Origin: Citrus sinensis
Lineage: Eukaryota > Streptophyta > Magnoliopsida > Sapindales > Rutaceae
Length of the DNA stretch: 64,000 bases
Assembly (NCBI RefSeq): GCF_022201045.2
Contig: NC_068557.1
Span: 32,155,501 to 32,219,500 of the forward strand
Direction: 5' to 3'
Below, one piece after another: positions 16,427 through 29,239 of this stretch. Position 1 is the first letter of the stretch, and every line of letters starts with the position of its first letter. The notes beneath the pieces are model-generated. The model was not told where the DNA came from. It ran no database searches and saw only the letters and a program-made list of their open reading frames with translations. A program made the translations under genes and the position numbers.

Positions 16427-17461
16427 TTTATTTTGTGCTGGATCAGCCGAATGGAGAGAGATGAGAAAAGGGAACTTATTGCGATCGTATCGATCATCCT
16501 TTACGAATAATTAATTTCCATTTGAGGAGGGTGAAAAGAACATAATACTATATATATTAATTAAGAGGAATTGTTGGTTTATGGTGTTTGGCATCTTAGG
16601 CCCTTTTTTTTTCTTTTAAAATGTTGAGGGAGACAACCATGGTTACCTTTGTCGTCATTCTATGTCTTTGATCCGCTCAAGTTTTGAAGCCTTTTCACCA
16701 TTTGCATCATATGACAAGGCATGTAAATATCATCAAGTATTCGTCGTCAAAGAGTAAACAAATGAAGTCTTCGCCGTCAAACTCTAGCCGAGTCTTCGTC
16801 ATCGTGTGGGTTGGGCCACACGGGTTCCCGGCATCACCTGGCCGGCTGAGTGTGCCAGTTTCTTTTGGTGAAAATTTTAGAAAATACTCCCAAGTCCAAG
16901 ACTGATAAATTAAATTAGAGTCGGTTATTACGTTTGGCCTGATTTTCTCTTTTTTGTGAAGGATTAATATTTTAATTTTATGCTATTTAAATTAATTTAA
17001 TTTGTCGAATTCTAGACGAAACTTAATTAAAAAGCTTTCTGACAGTTTATTACTTTTAATGAGGTTTGATGATCTTTTGAAATTATGAATTTTCATTGAT
17101 TTTAGTATTTGATAGTTTATGGTACGTTTAAATTTTTACGTAAAATTTTGTGATGTGATTAATTATTGTTAGACACGTGTGCGCTGGCCTCGATCAGTTG
17201 ATAAAGAAAGAGAATTAAATTTTGACATCGGATTTTTATTGTAATAGAAACAGTGCAGGGGGTTCCACGCAAGTTGCAAAACTGTTAACAAAACTTGTAG
17301 TCACGAAGATATTTTCGGGTGGGAACTGGAGATATTTTTCAATTTTTGGGCTCTCAGTCTCGAGTTGGTATCATCGTCACCACCCCTTTATTAGTTTCCA
17401 AACAAACATACTCTGCTGTAATAATCTTTCAGCTCAGTTTCATTCATTAATATTTTTATCA
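16427..17461. other. Spacer between orphan LysM exon and RbcX (divergent promoters)
   Basis: About 1 kb of shared upstream sequence for the minus-strand LysM exon and the plus-strand RbcX gene. No gene-like frame is convincing. The last 100 bp or so are presumably the RbcX 5' leader. Confidence 0.55.
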
Positions 17462-18538
17462 ATGGATACTTCCTCTATCCTCCCACTTCCTCAGCTCTCT
17501 TTTCTCTCTCTCAGACTGAACAGAAACAAAGCTTCTTGGCCGTGCAATCTCCAAAGGAGCTCTCGCTCCACTGGTACTATACATTGCCAAAAAATGTATG
17601 TCCCTGGTGGGTAGTGGGTAACTCGCTCTTTCTGTACTTATCTGAGAGGGTTTGCGGATAACTGTTATGTTATTACTTAGTTTGCATATGTGCAGGATTT
17701 GGAGAAGCATCACCAGAAGCCAAGGGAGCCAAACACCTCCACAATTTCTTCACTTACATTGCTGTTAGGATCATCACCGCCCAGCTTCAGGTTCCTATAG
17801 CTAAGCTCCTTCCTTTCCCTACCATATTGTTCTTAAAATGCATACACTTCCTCTGTCGTATGTTAAGTTCTCTGGGTAAATGGTAACTGCTCGAGTTTAA
17901 TTTGCAATTACATGTCACACACATCACACACGATTAATTTGCATGCATTGATTATTGATTATTTCATTATTTAACATTTATTTGCTAGAACAGAGCTATA
18001 ACCCAGAGGCGTATAAGGAGTTAATGGAATTCTTGGAAAGACACCCCTTGAACGATGGGGACAAGTTCTGCGCCGATTTGATGCGAGAATCTTCAAGGCA
18101 TAAGGGTTTAGGTAACGAATTATTAAACTCTGAAACCATGATTTAATTTTGAAGATATCTGATTCTATTATACGACTGACATTTGGTTTATACGTATTCA
18201 TGTTGCCTTGATTTGAAGCTCTGCGAATCTTAGAGGTTAGTAAATTTTACTTGGGCTGGTATCTTTCCGGTTAATGTTTATTAGTTAACAAATACTATGT
18301 ATGATTCTGTATTGTAGGTGCGATCTGCTTATTGTAAACGTGATTTTGAGTGGGATAACTTGAAGCGATTGGCAATTAAGGTCAATATTTCCTTTTCTTG
18401 TTGAGTAATTTCCCTCATTCTAATGATTGCTTATCATGCTTATTTATTTTATTTTTGTGGCAGACGGTCGATGAATCCAACACAAGACTCATGCGAGATT
18501 ATGTCTTGGAAACGAGTCATGTAGAAAAAGAGAAGTAA
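17462..18538 (+). CDS. RBCX1: Chaperonin-like RbcX protein, chloroplast Rubisco assembly factor
   Basis: RbcX dimers bind the C-terminal tail of Rubisco large subunits and help assemble the L8 core in the stroma. Exons: 17462..17606, 17696..17790, 17994..18111, 18219..18235, 18318..18380, 18464..18538; 513 nt, 170 residues. The first 44 or so residues are rich in Ser, Arg and Asn and poor in acid, a typical transit peptide. Mature family signatures follow: MYVPGFGEASPEAKGAKHLH, SYNPEAYKELMEFLERHPL, LMRESSRHKGLALRILEVR, AYCKRDFEWDNLKRLAIK and SNTRLMRDYVLETS. These form the helical bundle with the large-subunit-binding groove. Exon 4 is a 17-base micro-exon. The gene converges on malonyl-CoA decarboxylase, the same neighbour I recall for Arabidopsis RBCX1 (At4g04330 next to At4g04320). 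Assignment to RBCX1 rather than RBCX2 rests mainly on that context. Confidence 0.92.
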
Positions 18539-19173
18539 TCTGTTTTTGCTACAGCATTACCTTAGTGTCCGAGGGTGAGCTCCCTTGTTCTGAAACGTAA
18601 TTATACATGATACAGAGCAACAAACAGTAGTCTATTATGCTATACTCGACATGAAGTCTTGTCATTGTGTACTTTTGTATATAAAGTCTCTATGCCTATA
18701 ATTCTGCCATGGTTGGCATTTTCAAACAATCAAGAGTTCTATGGTTGAATACCTCCGTCGTCACAGCCTTCTGCTTCAACTACGGGCTTTGCAACCACAG
18801 AAGCAAATCGCGCTGAGTATGAAATTCTGACAACCACATATAACCTTGATGAAGAAAATAAAGGGGAATCACAATTTATCATATTGTTTCATTTTCCAGT
18901 GTATGATTGTACAATATAGCCAACCAATTACCATGTAACGAGCTTGATGTATCTGTTATAGGCATTTCTTTATTAGAAAATCTCATATTACTGAGACAAA
19001 AATATACATAAGAGGAGCATCGCCCCAAATGTCCTCCATCAAATCTTGGACCCATAACAAAGTGTATCCTTAATCAAATGAGATTGCTTCCATCCACCCC
19101 CAGGACTACTTCACTAGCTTCAGTCATCACACACACACACCCACACCCACACACACACCCCCCTCCCTCACAT
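18539..19173. other. Shared 3' flank of RbcX (+) and malonyl-CoA decarboxylase (-)
   Basis: A 635-bp convergent spacer that must hold both 3' UTRs and polyadenylation regions. Its upper end, 19127-19166, is a CA/CCA-rich microsatellite immediately beyond the decarboxylase stop codon. No further coding sequence is supported. Confidence 0.55.
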
Positions 19174-22100
19174 TTATCCTCTTTTATCTGTTGCTGGCTG
19201 ATGTTCGTTCAGAGGCTGGAAACAACCACAATGACAACATCAGAGATGCATTTGGAAGAAAAAAAAGAAAGAAAAAAAAGAAAGAAATAAAGAAAGAAAG
19301 AAAGAAAATTCCATAAGTCAGACTTTAGTTTCCTTTATTCGAAACAAAGTACCTCAACATAGCGACAAACATCATCAGATGCATGGATCTGCCCAGTGCT
19401 GAAATATGACTGAGCATATTCTTCAATATTTTCCAGCCTGCAGTTCATCATTCAATAGATATCACGTTAAGATTCGAAATTTCTAGCAAACTGAGAACAT
19501 CCGTGCACTTCCAATATGAACAGATGTCATCCAGACATGCGCCATCTGCCTCTCCACTCCCCCACCCTCAACAAGGTTTAGAAGGATCACAAGAATTTCT
19601 AAGAGTCCCAAGAAATTTTAGGAATTGGTTTCACAGAGGTCTTTTGGGTGAAAGCATTAGACCAGTGGTCTAATTCTATTCCAAAGCAACATCTGTGGTC
19701 CTTTAGCTTTCCCTGATCATCAGTACACTTTGTTATACCCAAAAAATAGAGTTGGTTTTAAGTGGAATATTACCTGTATACATAGTTCACCATGATACCC
19801 GCGCTTTGATGAAGGCCGTTTTCTGATCGGTCTGCCATCCAATTTATTCTTTCAATCATCTGTTGCACAGAAGAATGACAAAAGAAAAGGTTAAAATTAT
19901 CATAATGTGGATTTTTTCAACTTTGAAACATGCTATCTACCGGTGCCAATCTATTTGCTATATAAAACTAACGCCAACTTCTTAACGAAAAAACTTTATT
20001 TGGTTTGGCAAAATATGAAAATAACATATCACGAGGAATATATATAATATCTCACACCTGTGGGAATCAAATCTCTTACAAGACATCAACCCATTTTATT
20101 AAATGGTATATCCCAAAAACATTACTGCTAAAAAGGATGTGCTTAAGATCTCAACAAATAAAGTTGGCATGACATACAGCTCCATTTTGCAAGTGAAAAT
20201 TTGCAACAGAATCTAGAGCCTTTCCTCTCTTTTTCTCTTGTAGAAGGTACCTAAATCCAAAAAAAAACCAACATCTGTAAATTTTAGTACACTTGAGATC
20301 TATTTGACTATTCCTGGTCAAATTTTTGCTGTATTAACAAACTATGAATTTTTTTATCATATTTATAAGTTTTGTAGCCATTATAATTGATTCATGAATT
20401 TTACTGAGAAACTACCATTATTGGTATAAAACATACCTAGCACATAATCGTAACAGAGGGGTTTTTAAAATTGAAAGCAGTGGGGCAAAATTGCTCCACT
20501 CATGGTTTTTTGATGTAAGTAAGTTCAACATTCTTTCCATGCCATTTTTACCAGCAACAAACTCCCTGCAACCGGAAACATTATAATGGATGCAATGCAA
20601 TCTTATGCCAAAAGTATACAACAGGTAGAAAAATAAAGATGAAAAATAGACCCTGTGAAGCTCACCAGAATTGCCACAGCTTTGTATGCACCATCTAATT
20701 TAAACCCATGATAAAGTATTAACTGTACAAGGCTTACTCTGATAAATCCATTAGAGCTTTTTCCTCCTCCGGTTCAAGTATGTTCTCTCGGAAAGCAGAA
20801 CCAGATCTATCTGCTGATGATTGTGAGATGTCATTTACTTCAGCAAGTTTTGATTGCGATGCCAACTTTGATAAAAGCCACTGGATAAATCCTGGTATTG
20901 GGCTAATTGTTGCAAAAGTCTTTATAGAAAAATAAGAAGAAAATGCCAGTCAGAACCAGCAGAAGTAAGACTTAGATTCATGTATGATAAATGATACATA
21001 TGTGAGAGAGCAGCAGCCTATAATACTTGGATAACAAATCTAGTGCCTCTAAAATTCACTAGAACTTGAAGTGCATTCAACTTTTATTTACGGAAAACTA
21101 AGAAAACTTGTCAAGAAGTTTCTATGTCATGTGAGCCTTGCTCTCTATTGGAACATGACAAAAAAACAACTTCACAGCACAAGGTTCCTCCCCCCTCCCG
21201 TCCCAGAGTAGGCCAATTAATGCACTACACGATATATGAAGGAATGAATTCCAGAGCTCAAGAGGCATTTTGTTTAAAGTGGGAAGCAGCCTCTTCAAGA
21301 TCATATATAACAACTTACAGAAATATGTGGCATATCTCTTTTCACCAAGGTAATTACACGTTTAATTAAAAACTTTCCTAGATTGATCCCTGCCAAACCA
21401 CGCTGCAAAAATTCAGAAGTATGCAGTTAGAATTTCCAAAGTTTGTATCCCAAAATATTAAAAATGGATTTCTGGGTATTATTACCACACAAAATATAAA
21501 ATAATGCAGAGAGGAACAAGTAACACAATTATGTCCACTAATAAATTAAAACTGAACTAATCTTTAGAATCCAATGGTGCAATTTACAATCGTAAGATCA
21601 AGAAGATCTAGATTTGAGAAACACTGTATATTTGATAAGTGATTGTGTCAATCTTAAATGGGAACAGATCTAATTTTACCTGAGTTGAAGATATAGAATA
21701 AAATAATGCACATGTTGCCTCACATTCAGGTATGGGAGGATCATCCCATAAAACTTCCTGCCATAAATTACAAAAATGTTAAACAATATATTTTCACCAT
21801 ATACATATATATATATAATGATGATTTAGATTGATGCATGAAAGAAACAATGAACTTGTATTGTCTGAGCCACATTCTTCAACAGCGCAACTTCAATAAA
21901 AATAAGGGGTTCACCTGGAAATTCAACCAAAGATAATCAGATGTCTCCACTAAGCAAAAAGATTTACAAGCTCACAAGTTGAAATGCAGACCATTAATAA
22001 CAACATACATCAATTCCATTGTGGATATACCAATTTGCTATCCAAAATATGCTTTCTAACTATTTAGTATGATAGTTAAAAAAAAAACTGGATTTACTAC

Positions 22101-23759
22101 TAATGAAATAAGCATCATCTATCTCTGATTCTATACTGCTAAGCACTGACCAAATTGATCCAAAGATATTTACAAAAGTTAAATACTATCTCCATGCAAA
22201 CAATGGAGAGAATATCTAACCAGGAATTGCTGCATGTAAATACCCAAAACAACGACGACCAACTCCCAGCCTTCTCTTTAGATCTAGAAGATTGCTGATT
22301 GGATGGACAGCCTACCCAACAAGACTACTATTAGAATATACAAACAAAATTATTATCCAAAACTAAAGTCTATGAACATAGAAGGACAGGAAGAGGAAAA
22401 TACTTCATAAGCCACAATTTTCTCCAGCAAAGAAGCAGGGTCGTCCCATGTAATCTGGTGAAGTTCTAAAGCAGCAGGACTCAGCCATGTACCAAGTTTC
22501 TCCTTTAGATAGGAGTCCAGAGCTCGCAAAGATGCAATATTCTCCTCTCTGAAATGTTACAAGAGAAGCACTTCATGAAACTTTTAACTTCTTCTGAAGA
22601 TTTTCCAGTAGATGAATTAAGGTACATAATTTGAAAAAATAAAAAGTAATATAAAATAAAACTTAGAAATTTTTTATAAAAACTAAAAATGCAACTATTT
22701 TTGAAATCCAAGAGAGCAGCTACCACACTTAAGCCAAAGTCATAAGACTCATAACCATTTTTTACATTATTTTCCCATAGCATTATTTAAGACACCATAA
22801 AATTACAAGAAACCAACTTCCTCAATAACACAAAAAAATTATTTATGCAATAAAGACGATAACCTTACGCGAGAATAGACAAAATATCAGCTCGAAGACT
22901 GGTTAAAACCTTCAATCCTCCAGGATGCATATTGAGTCGCTCAAAGAGACCTTCATACATTGGCTTAAGTGCATGTCTCAAGTTTCGCTCAATCCGGTAA
23001 AATGAACCTAGCACACCATCCTCTTCATGACCAGCTGACTGCGCCTCCTCGCCTAGCACTAGAAACTTCTAAAAGACTCAATCAATTTCACAAAAAAGCT
23101 CAAATATATACATAATATATTTCCCAAAGGAAAGACTCACCTCCAAGATATTGCTTTATCAATTCACAAACTTGAGTTCGATTAAGATCATACTCTTTGG
23201 CTAGTACAAGTAATAATCTCCTGCGATTCTCATAACAAAGGCTAAAATATCCCTGCATCACGGATTCACTGTAAATGCTAACAAAAAAACATATAATATA
23301 GACACCTTAAAAATTAATGAATTATTAAATACAATTTGAATTTCACCTCAGAGAAATCGTTAAGCACAGTATCTATAACTTCAGTTTTATTCATTGATAT
23401 TGCCGAGTGCATTGAATCACGCACGTGCTCAAAATCTCTGGAAGATAATGATAAATTAATTTAAAAGACAGCGAGAGAGACTTTCGAAACTAACATAAAA
23501 CATAAACTGTAAATATCATCAGACCTCTGCGGTTTGTTTGCATTATCAGAAGAAGGCTGCATGGCCCGTGCTCGAGATCGATTCTGCGTAATCAAAGTTT
23601 TAATTAATTAAAATAAACAATGATTGATTTGAAAATTAAAAGAAAAAAGGAGAAATTCGGAGTAAAAGCAGTTACAGGAAGAGGAGAGAAAGCAAGTTTG
23701 GTAGAATTGTTAGGTCTCATTCTGGCTCGCAGCAGGACCGCTAAGCTTCTCTTGTTCAT
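19174..23759 (-). CDS. MCD: Malonyl-CoA decarboxylase, mitochondrial type
   Basis: Converts malonyl-CoA to acetyl-CoA and CO2, tying fatty-acid precursor levels and malonate detoxification together. Sixteen minus-strand exons: 23676..23759, 23525..23583, 23347..23437, 23141..23252, 22869..23058, 22404..22548, 22221..22311, 21856..21914, 21680..21757, 21319..21402, 20738..20919, 20437..20565, 20178..20250, 19774..19859, 19353..19437, 19174..19215; 1590 nt, 529 residues. The start MNKRSLAVLLRARMRPNN is Arg-rich and acid-free, like a mitochondrial presequence. An N-terminal helical domain (FYRIERNLRHALKPMYEGLF) precedes the GNAT-fold catalytic domain with FYSISSTQRGLAG (about residues 296-308, catalytic Ser) and NFHLQNGA (His near 454), matching the Ser and His of the human enzyme. 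The C-terminus is DKRG, so the peroxisomal SKL signal of animal MCD is absent. Unspliced, the second-last exon would end after five extra codons; splicing to 19174..19215 gives the conserved YVEPL junction. Confidence 0.93.
19257..19310. repeat. (GAAA)n-type purine microsatellite
   Basis: Impure GAAA/AAAG repeats inside the last intron of malonyl-CoA decarboxylase. On the coding strand this is a T/C-rich tract just upstream of the final acceptor, so it may act as its polypyrimidine tract. Confidence 0.85.
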
Positions 23760-25147
23760 GTTAGTTATACATAGGAACGTTAAATATGCTTCAAAATGAA
23801 GTGAAGAAACTGGCAAGTGGCTCTCCAGTTGTCTCTGTCTGCTGACGACGCATCGTTTTCCAGCTTTTTCTCGCGCGAAAGTGTTGAGTAACTGAATTGA
23901 ACCGCCAGGAAAGCCAAGGAAGGTGTCTGGTTCTGAATTCGATCCTCGTCACGATATTGTTATACTTCCCTGGTCACCGAAAATGAATCGATCTTCTCGG
24001 TCCATCTCAGCCCAATAGGCCCAAGATGAGAGATTTGGCAGATAAAAGAACAATTTTTTTTTTTTAATTTTAAAGAAAGGAATACAAAATTTTAAATACC
24101 ACCACAATATTCCGATAAGCTGAGCTTTTAGCGTCCCTCCGAATACCATCGTGACACGTTCCTTTTGAATTTTGTCTTCTGAAATACCCCTAGTTTAATT
24201 TATATAAAATTTAAATTTAAATTAACAAACTTTCCGTCAAATTTCACCCTAAAAATACATTTAAATTCTAAAATCTTAAATTATTTTTCTCATAGTTTAT
24301 ATCCTTATAACTCTAAATTTGTTTACTTTTTTTTAAAAAATAAATTATTTTTTAAATTAAATTTTAAAGTATAAATATAAGTTATGAAGTGGGGTTGGTC
24401 TAAAAAGTTTATCAAAAGAGAAATCTATATAAGTATTCACTTGAAAATAAAAAAAAATGAAAAAAGAAAAAAGAAAAAAGAAGAGAGGGTTTCATGAGTA
24501 ACTTTGAGGGGTGTCAAAAGTCTTGCTTAATTCTACTTGAGGCTTTTTAGAAATGTCCGATTGGTGCGCATAATACAATAATACGTCTTTGGCTGCACGG
24601 TTTCTGTTCAGCTTGTTCAAATTCTTAGCTTTTACTTCTCTACCTCCTTTTCCATGTTATATATTCCACATCACAGGACAAAATCTTCGATGGAAATGTT
24701 GTTGTTTTTTTTCGATTATTGCAATTCCCATAAACACTTATGCGATTTCTACTGTTTTGATTGTTCTTAAATGCGTATTGTTGGTGGTATAGATGAAGAC
24801 ATTTCATTGATTTATCAACTTTTCAGTCTCTAGTATTGCTTGCTTCAATGCTTATTTTATTTTACGGATCCGTTTTGAGAGATTTTATTATATATCAAAA
24901 GTATTACATCCATTTAATACATGTATGATATATGTGCATTAATTAAATACAACTATTAATTATATAATAATTTCTAAAATAAATACACATTTCATACAAA
25001 TCCGTTTCAATGATCACAAATACTTCATTATACATTTTCTTTTTCTTTTTTTATTTTTCCCCTTCTTCAGTCAACTTTTAGGTATTGAGAAGCAAGTTGC
25101 TGAGTCGACAGAATTACTTGGCGTGTAGTGCATATGTTACTTTTAAT

Positions 25148-25393
25148 TCAAGAAAATGACAAAGACAATGTGGGTGTATGACAACTAGACGATTCCTTTG
25201 CCTCCTTCACTCTCTTAGTAAAATATTTGAACATCGAAATTCGTTGTTTCCTCCTTCGCCATCCTTGCTGATTCAACACTCCACTTCTCAGTACTCGTCG
25301 TGCTTTAGATACTTCCATCCTGAACTTAGAACCAGCACCAGCACCAACACTGGCCACTTTATCTCCTAATTTGGCCAACCTCGAAACCTTGAT
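25148..25393 (-). other. Small open frame of unknown status, possible relic exon
   Basis: A basic open frame of about 80 codons with no ATG at its head; the first internal methionine begins MEVSKARRVLRSGVL. A TTTAG acceptor-like sequence directly precedes the frame, followed by IEGIKVSRLAKLGDKVA. It then continues WRRRKQRISMFKYFTKR. It is less AT-rich than its flanks, which is why I noted it. I do not recognise the family and see no partner exons. It could be a pseudogene exon, a small protein with an upstream exon I missed, or chance. Confidence 0.2.
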
Positions 25394-25465
25394 TCCCTCG
25401 ATCTAAATCAGATGCTCAAATTAATTACTAAACCTTTCCAAATAATTTTTTGACACTTTGTTAGC

Positions 25466-26105
25466 CCAATTTGATAATGTTATATCTTTTAAAATAATTA
25501 ATATTAACTGTGTTATAAAAATAATCAATCGGAAGAAAATAAATTAAATGCTTAGTAAAATTTATTTTTAAAAGTAATGTGAGTTTAAAAAAAAGTCACA
25601 TGTATTTAGTAAATCTAGTTGTTAAATTGTTGTAAGAATACAACTGATTGAATTGGATATAATATTAAATAAATTTTATTTGACACATTTATAAACATGA
25701 ATAGAAATATTTTTTATTATGTGCATATAATAATTGATTATCAAAATAAATATTTTACATTATTCATTTTAGTTTTTGTTTTGTTATCTCAGTATAATTG
25801 ATAATAATAATAGTAATAATCTCTTTAAAGTTAATGATCTTATTTGCTAATTGATAAGGATAATTTTAGATTTTTATAATATATAGGAGGATATATATGG
25901 AATTATATTAAATATAAAAATTATTCTCAAAATTAAATTTTAAAAGCTACTATTTCCCTATTTTTCAAAATCTGAAGTAAGGTAATTTTGTTAAGAGTGA
26001 TTTCTAAAAAAAATATCAAATAATAAATTTCTCTTATAATTTTTTAAAATTACTTTTTAAGCCTCCCAAAAGTAATCTCCCTTAAATGAACTCTTAGTAT
26101 AATGT
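25466..26105. mobile_element. Dispersed AT-rich repeat, copy A (non-coding, probably a transposon relic)
   Basis: Aligns along about 600 bp, in the same orientation, with 62585-63218. Shared landmarks in order: TTAGTAAAATTTATTTTTAA, GATTGAATTGGA.ATAAT, ATAATAATTGAT, GTTATCTCA.TATAATTG, AGGATAATTTTA.ATTTTTA, AAATTAAATTTTAAAA. No coding capacity and no clear terminal inverted repeat. The class is unknown. Confidence 0.75.
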
Positions 26106-28997
26106 AACAATTTTTTTTTTTTCATTTATTTATGAAGAGAGAACGTCGAAGGTCTCCATGTACATTATTTAAATTGCGTCTCATTTTCAACATCTTTGAC
26201 CATCGCAACTTTGGTCCATGTCAACCCATTTACTACTGCTAATACACACAATTGAGCCATGATTCTCCAATTGATTAAACTGAAAATAATATCTAAAACA
26301 TCCTTCAGCTAGTGAGTCACAATCAAGAAAATCCGTTGAAAGCACAAAGCTTCATATAATTATATTAGTCATAATTCACGAACACCGTTATTATTTAATT
26401 TAATTGCGGCCTTAATTTTGAGCAAGAAGATCAAAACACAGTTGCCTCTTGCCTGTCACCACAGGCTGTGGAACTGTGAGTTTAATGCTGATTAAAAAGC
26501 ATGGTTAACGGACAGATGAGTAGGCCAACGCCATAGATTGGTGACCAAATAATAAACAGAACTGGTCAAATGATGAGACATGAGAGCTGCAACCACCGTA
26601 CGATTGGGTCCCATCTTTCTTAGTTTCTCGGTTCTCTGATTTATCTTGCTTACAGTTACCGATCATCATCCCCAATCAGCAGCTTCCTGTTTCAATTCTT
26701 TGAATTCACGTCCGTTGTTCGCCAATGGCTACAATATCCCCTTTCCTTTTCAAGATGCACATAGAGAGGAATGATTTTGTAAATCACCATCGAAAATCTA
26801 GTATTTACTTAGTACTTGCAACGAAAATTCCAATAATTACAAGTTACAATTGGAACCGATACCAATAATATGCTCACTTTGATAATTATAGCACGTAATT
26901 GAAATTGATTTAAGTGTTTTTTTAATTCTTGTGAATGTGAACGATTAGATGTATGGACGCCAATACGCAGTGGCCCGTGGTCAATGATTTTGTTCATTGT
27001 ATTTTTTATATGGGTTGAAGGAATCTAAGACAGATCACGGGCATAACGCTCGCTTTTCCGTCCATGGAAAGGGAGAGGTCATCATCGTCGGTGGTCTTAA
27101 TTTATTTATATACTAATAATATAATGTAACTTTCTTAAAATTGTTGAGCTGAAAAGATATCACTTTGTTTAGGTAGATCGCGAGTTTCACTCATATTAAA
27201 ATAGTGAATAAGTCATTTTATAGTACTGTTTTTATTTTTAAATAAATTTTTATTTATATTTATTATTCATTAAATAAATCATATACACAGAAATTAAAAT
27301 AAAATAATTTAAATATTAAAGATAAAAAAATATAAGTTCTAGTGTGAATAAAAAAAAATATTTTTATTATACTTTTTATATTTTTAATTTTTTATAATAA
27401 ATATATATTTTGTATTCTTAAGATGAAATGCCAAATAAATAATTCATTTATCCTAATTTTTCTTTAAATTTTTTATGTCAAAAAAATTATTGGATATCAT
27501 AAAAATAATAGTAGGAAGATAAGTAATTTACATTTATTTACGAGATATTAACAATTTTTCCTTTATTTATTTCCAAAGGTTATTCCTCTTTTTGGGGACA
27601 TAAATTACATATTAAAAAATTATATATATATATATATAAGGTGTGTTGTATTAAATTCATTAACATATAATGTCATTTTCGGCCGACGAACCCACATGGC
27701 AGCGTAAGTCATTTGACGTTGTGAGAATACACAACCTTTTCTGGTCATACATATATCGTTTTTGGGGCCATGTGTTTTATAATCACCAAAATAATTTTCT
27801 ACAAGTACTTTGTAATAAAGCATTTTGTTGTCACTTCCAAAAGTCAAGTTTCAAAGTTGAAGTCCCCACAGCCCACAAGTGGACATTTTAGTCATTTTCA
27901 CAAATTCCATAAATGCTAGTCCCAATCTGTCTTCCAGAGCCCAGAGCTCAGTTTCAGCCTTCAGGCCTCAGATACGGTGCCCCTTTTGATTTGTCCTCGC
28001 ACCAGCACAAAAGGCGGAGGATCAATGATATCACCGCAATAATACCCCACTTGGGAGGGTATCTGTGACTTTTCACCAAAATCCGTTGTTGTCAAATGTC
28101 AATACTCGTGTAATCGTTTTGTTACACCAAGTAGTTTTCGATCCACTGCGATAATTTCGGATGCTGGTAATCGCACTCCTAGTCCTGGTCAAACTCACCT
28201 CAGTTAGCCAATCAGAAAATTTAGGCTCACATGCAACTTTAAAATCAGAAAAATAATTTTACACATTTTTAAACAAGTTATTGATCCTATATATTGATTT
28301 GTTTTTTGCAATACCAAAATCATTTTGATTTGAAAAATAAATTTTATAATTATAGTGCAAAGTACCTTACATAATTCTTTCATAATACAACATATATACA
28401 CGTTTTAAATTATAAATTTAAAAATAAGTAAAATTATTTAATTATTATAATATAATAAAATATAACTAGCCAATGTGATATAATTTTATATTCATATTAT
28501 AGAATACATATACTTTTACCTCTATAAAATTTCATTTTTTTTTCATACAAAATTCAACATAATCTTGTACTAACATTTTTTATTAAACAACTCGATTATT
28601 TTACATCTATGAAATTATAAGATAAGTTTATTTTGGTTGAAAAGAAATTGAAATCTCTTAATTTACGTTACTATTTATTTTTTTAAAATATCTTATCATC
28701 AATCGTACAAGTATTATTAAAAATAAAATGTATGTACGAGAAAAAAATTCAGAATATAGAGTTGCGACGTGGAGAAAGTGTTAACGAAGTGTAAGAAAAG
28801 GAAATGCAATCGAATGTAGGAGATCGCGATAAAGTAAGAAAAAGACCTGCCTGACCTGAGTACTGAAAAGTGTCAATTTATACCAACTCCGGGCCAATCT
28901 TTCCATTCTACGGTTTATTTTCTTCCGTCGAAATGTTTTTATTATTTATTTTATAGGATAAAAACTCAATCTCCTGTTTTCGCCGACAACTAAGCAA

Positions 28998-29204
28998 ATG
29001 AGCAAGAATCAAACACTCTCTCTTCATTACTACTCTCAAGCTTCGAATCTTTCCTCCTTCTTTAACACCAACGGCCAACAGCAATGCCTCTCAACAACTT
29101 CTACTTGCCCCCTATCCCTAACCTCAGCTTCTTCTTCTCTTTCGAATCCACGTTACTCTATCATGCACTTCACCACGCCTAATCCTCACCTCTCTCAACA
29201 CTGA
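28998..29204 (+). other. Upstream ORF (68 codons) in the SRF 5' leader
   Basis: Starts at a genuine ATG (MSKNQTLSLHYYSQ) and stops 35 nt before the SRF ATG, in a different frame. A TATA-like sequence (TTATAGGATAAAA) lies at about 28951-28963, so the uORF ATG would be near the 5' end of the mRNA. The peptide is Ser/Thr-rich and unrecognised. It could lower translation of the receptor. Whether the mRNA really starts upstream of it needs transcript data. Confidence 0.45.
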
Positions 29205-29239
29205 ACTGAACTCCTCAAACTACCAGAACCATAACCACA

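Larger units (their letters stand above)
23760..28997. other. Long AT-rich spacer between MCD and SRF
   Basis: About 5.2 kb. It contains the MCD promoter side (23760-24200), a small open frame of unclear status (25148-25393), one copy of a dispersed AT-rich repeat (about 25466-26105) and much low-complexity A/T sequence (27200-27650, 28380-28720). No recognisable gene family is seen. The last 250 bp or so should be the SRF promoter. Confidence 0.55.

Noticed and set aside
19335-19352. MCD ending just after YVE by reading into the intron
   Set aside because: A GTACTT donor joins in frame to 19174..19215, giving conserved-looking YVEPL and a proper stop; the read-through end VLCFE has no support.
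23760-23816. Longer start of malonyl-CoA decarboxylase
   Set aside because: The 19 extra codons begin with TTG; the ATG at 23757-23759 starts a good mitochondrial presequence.
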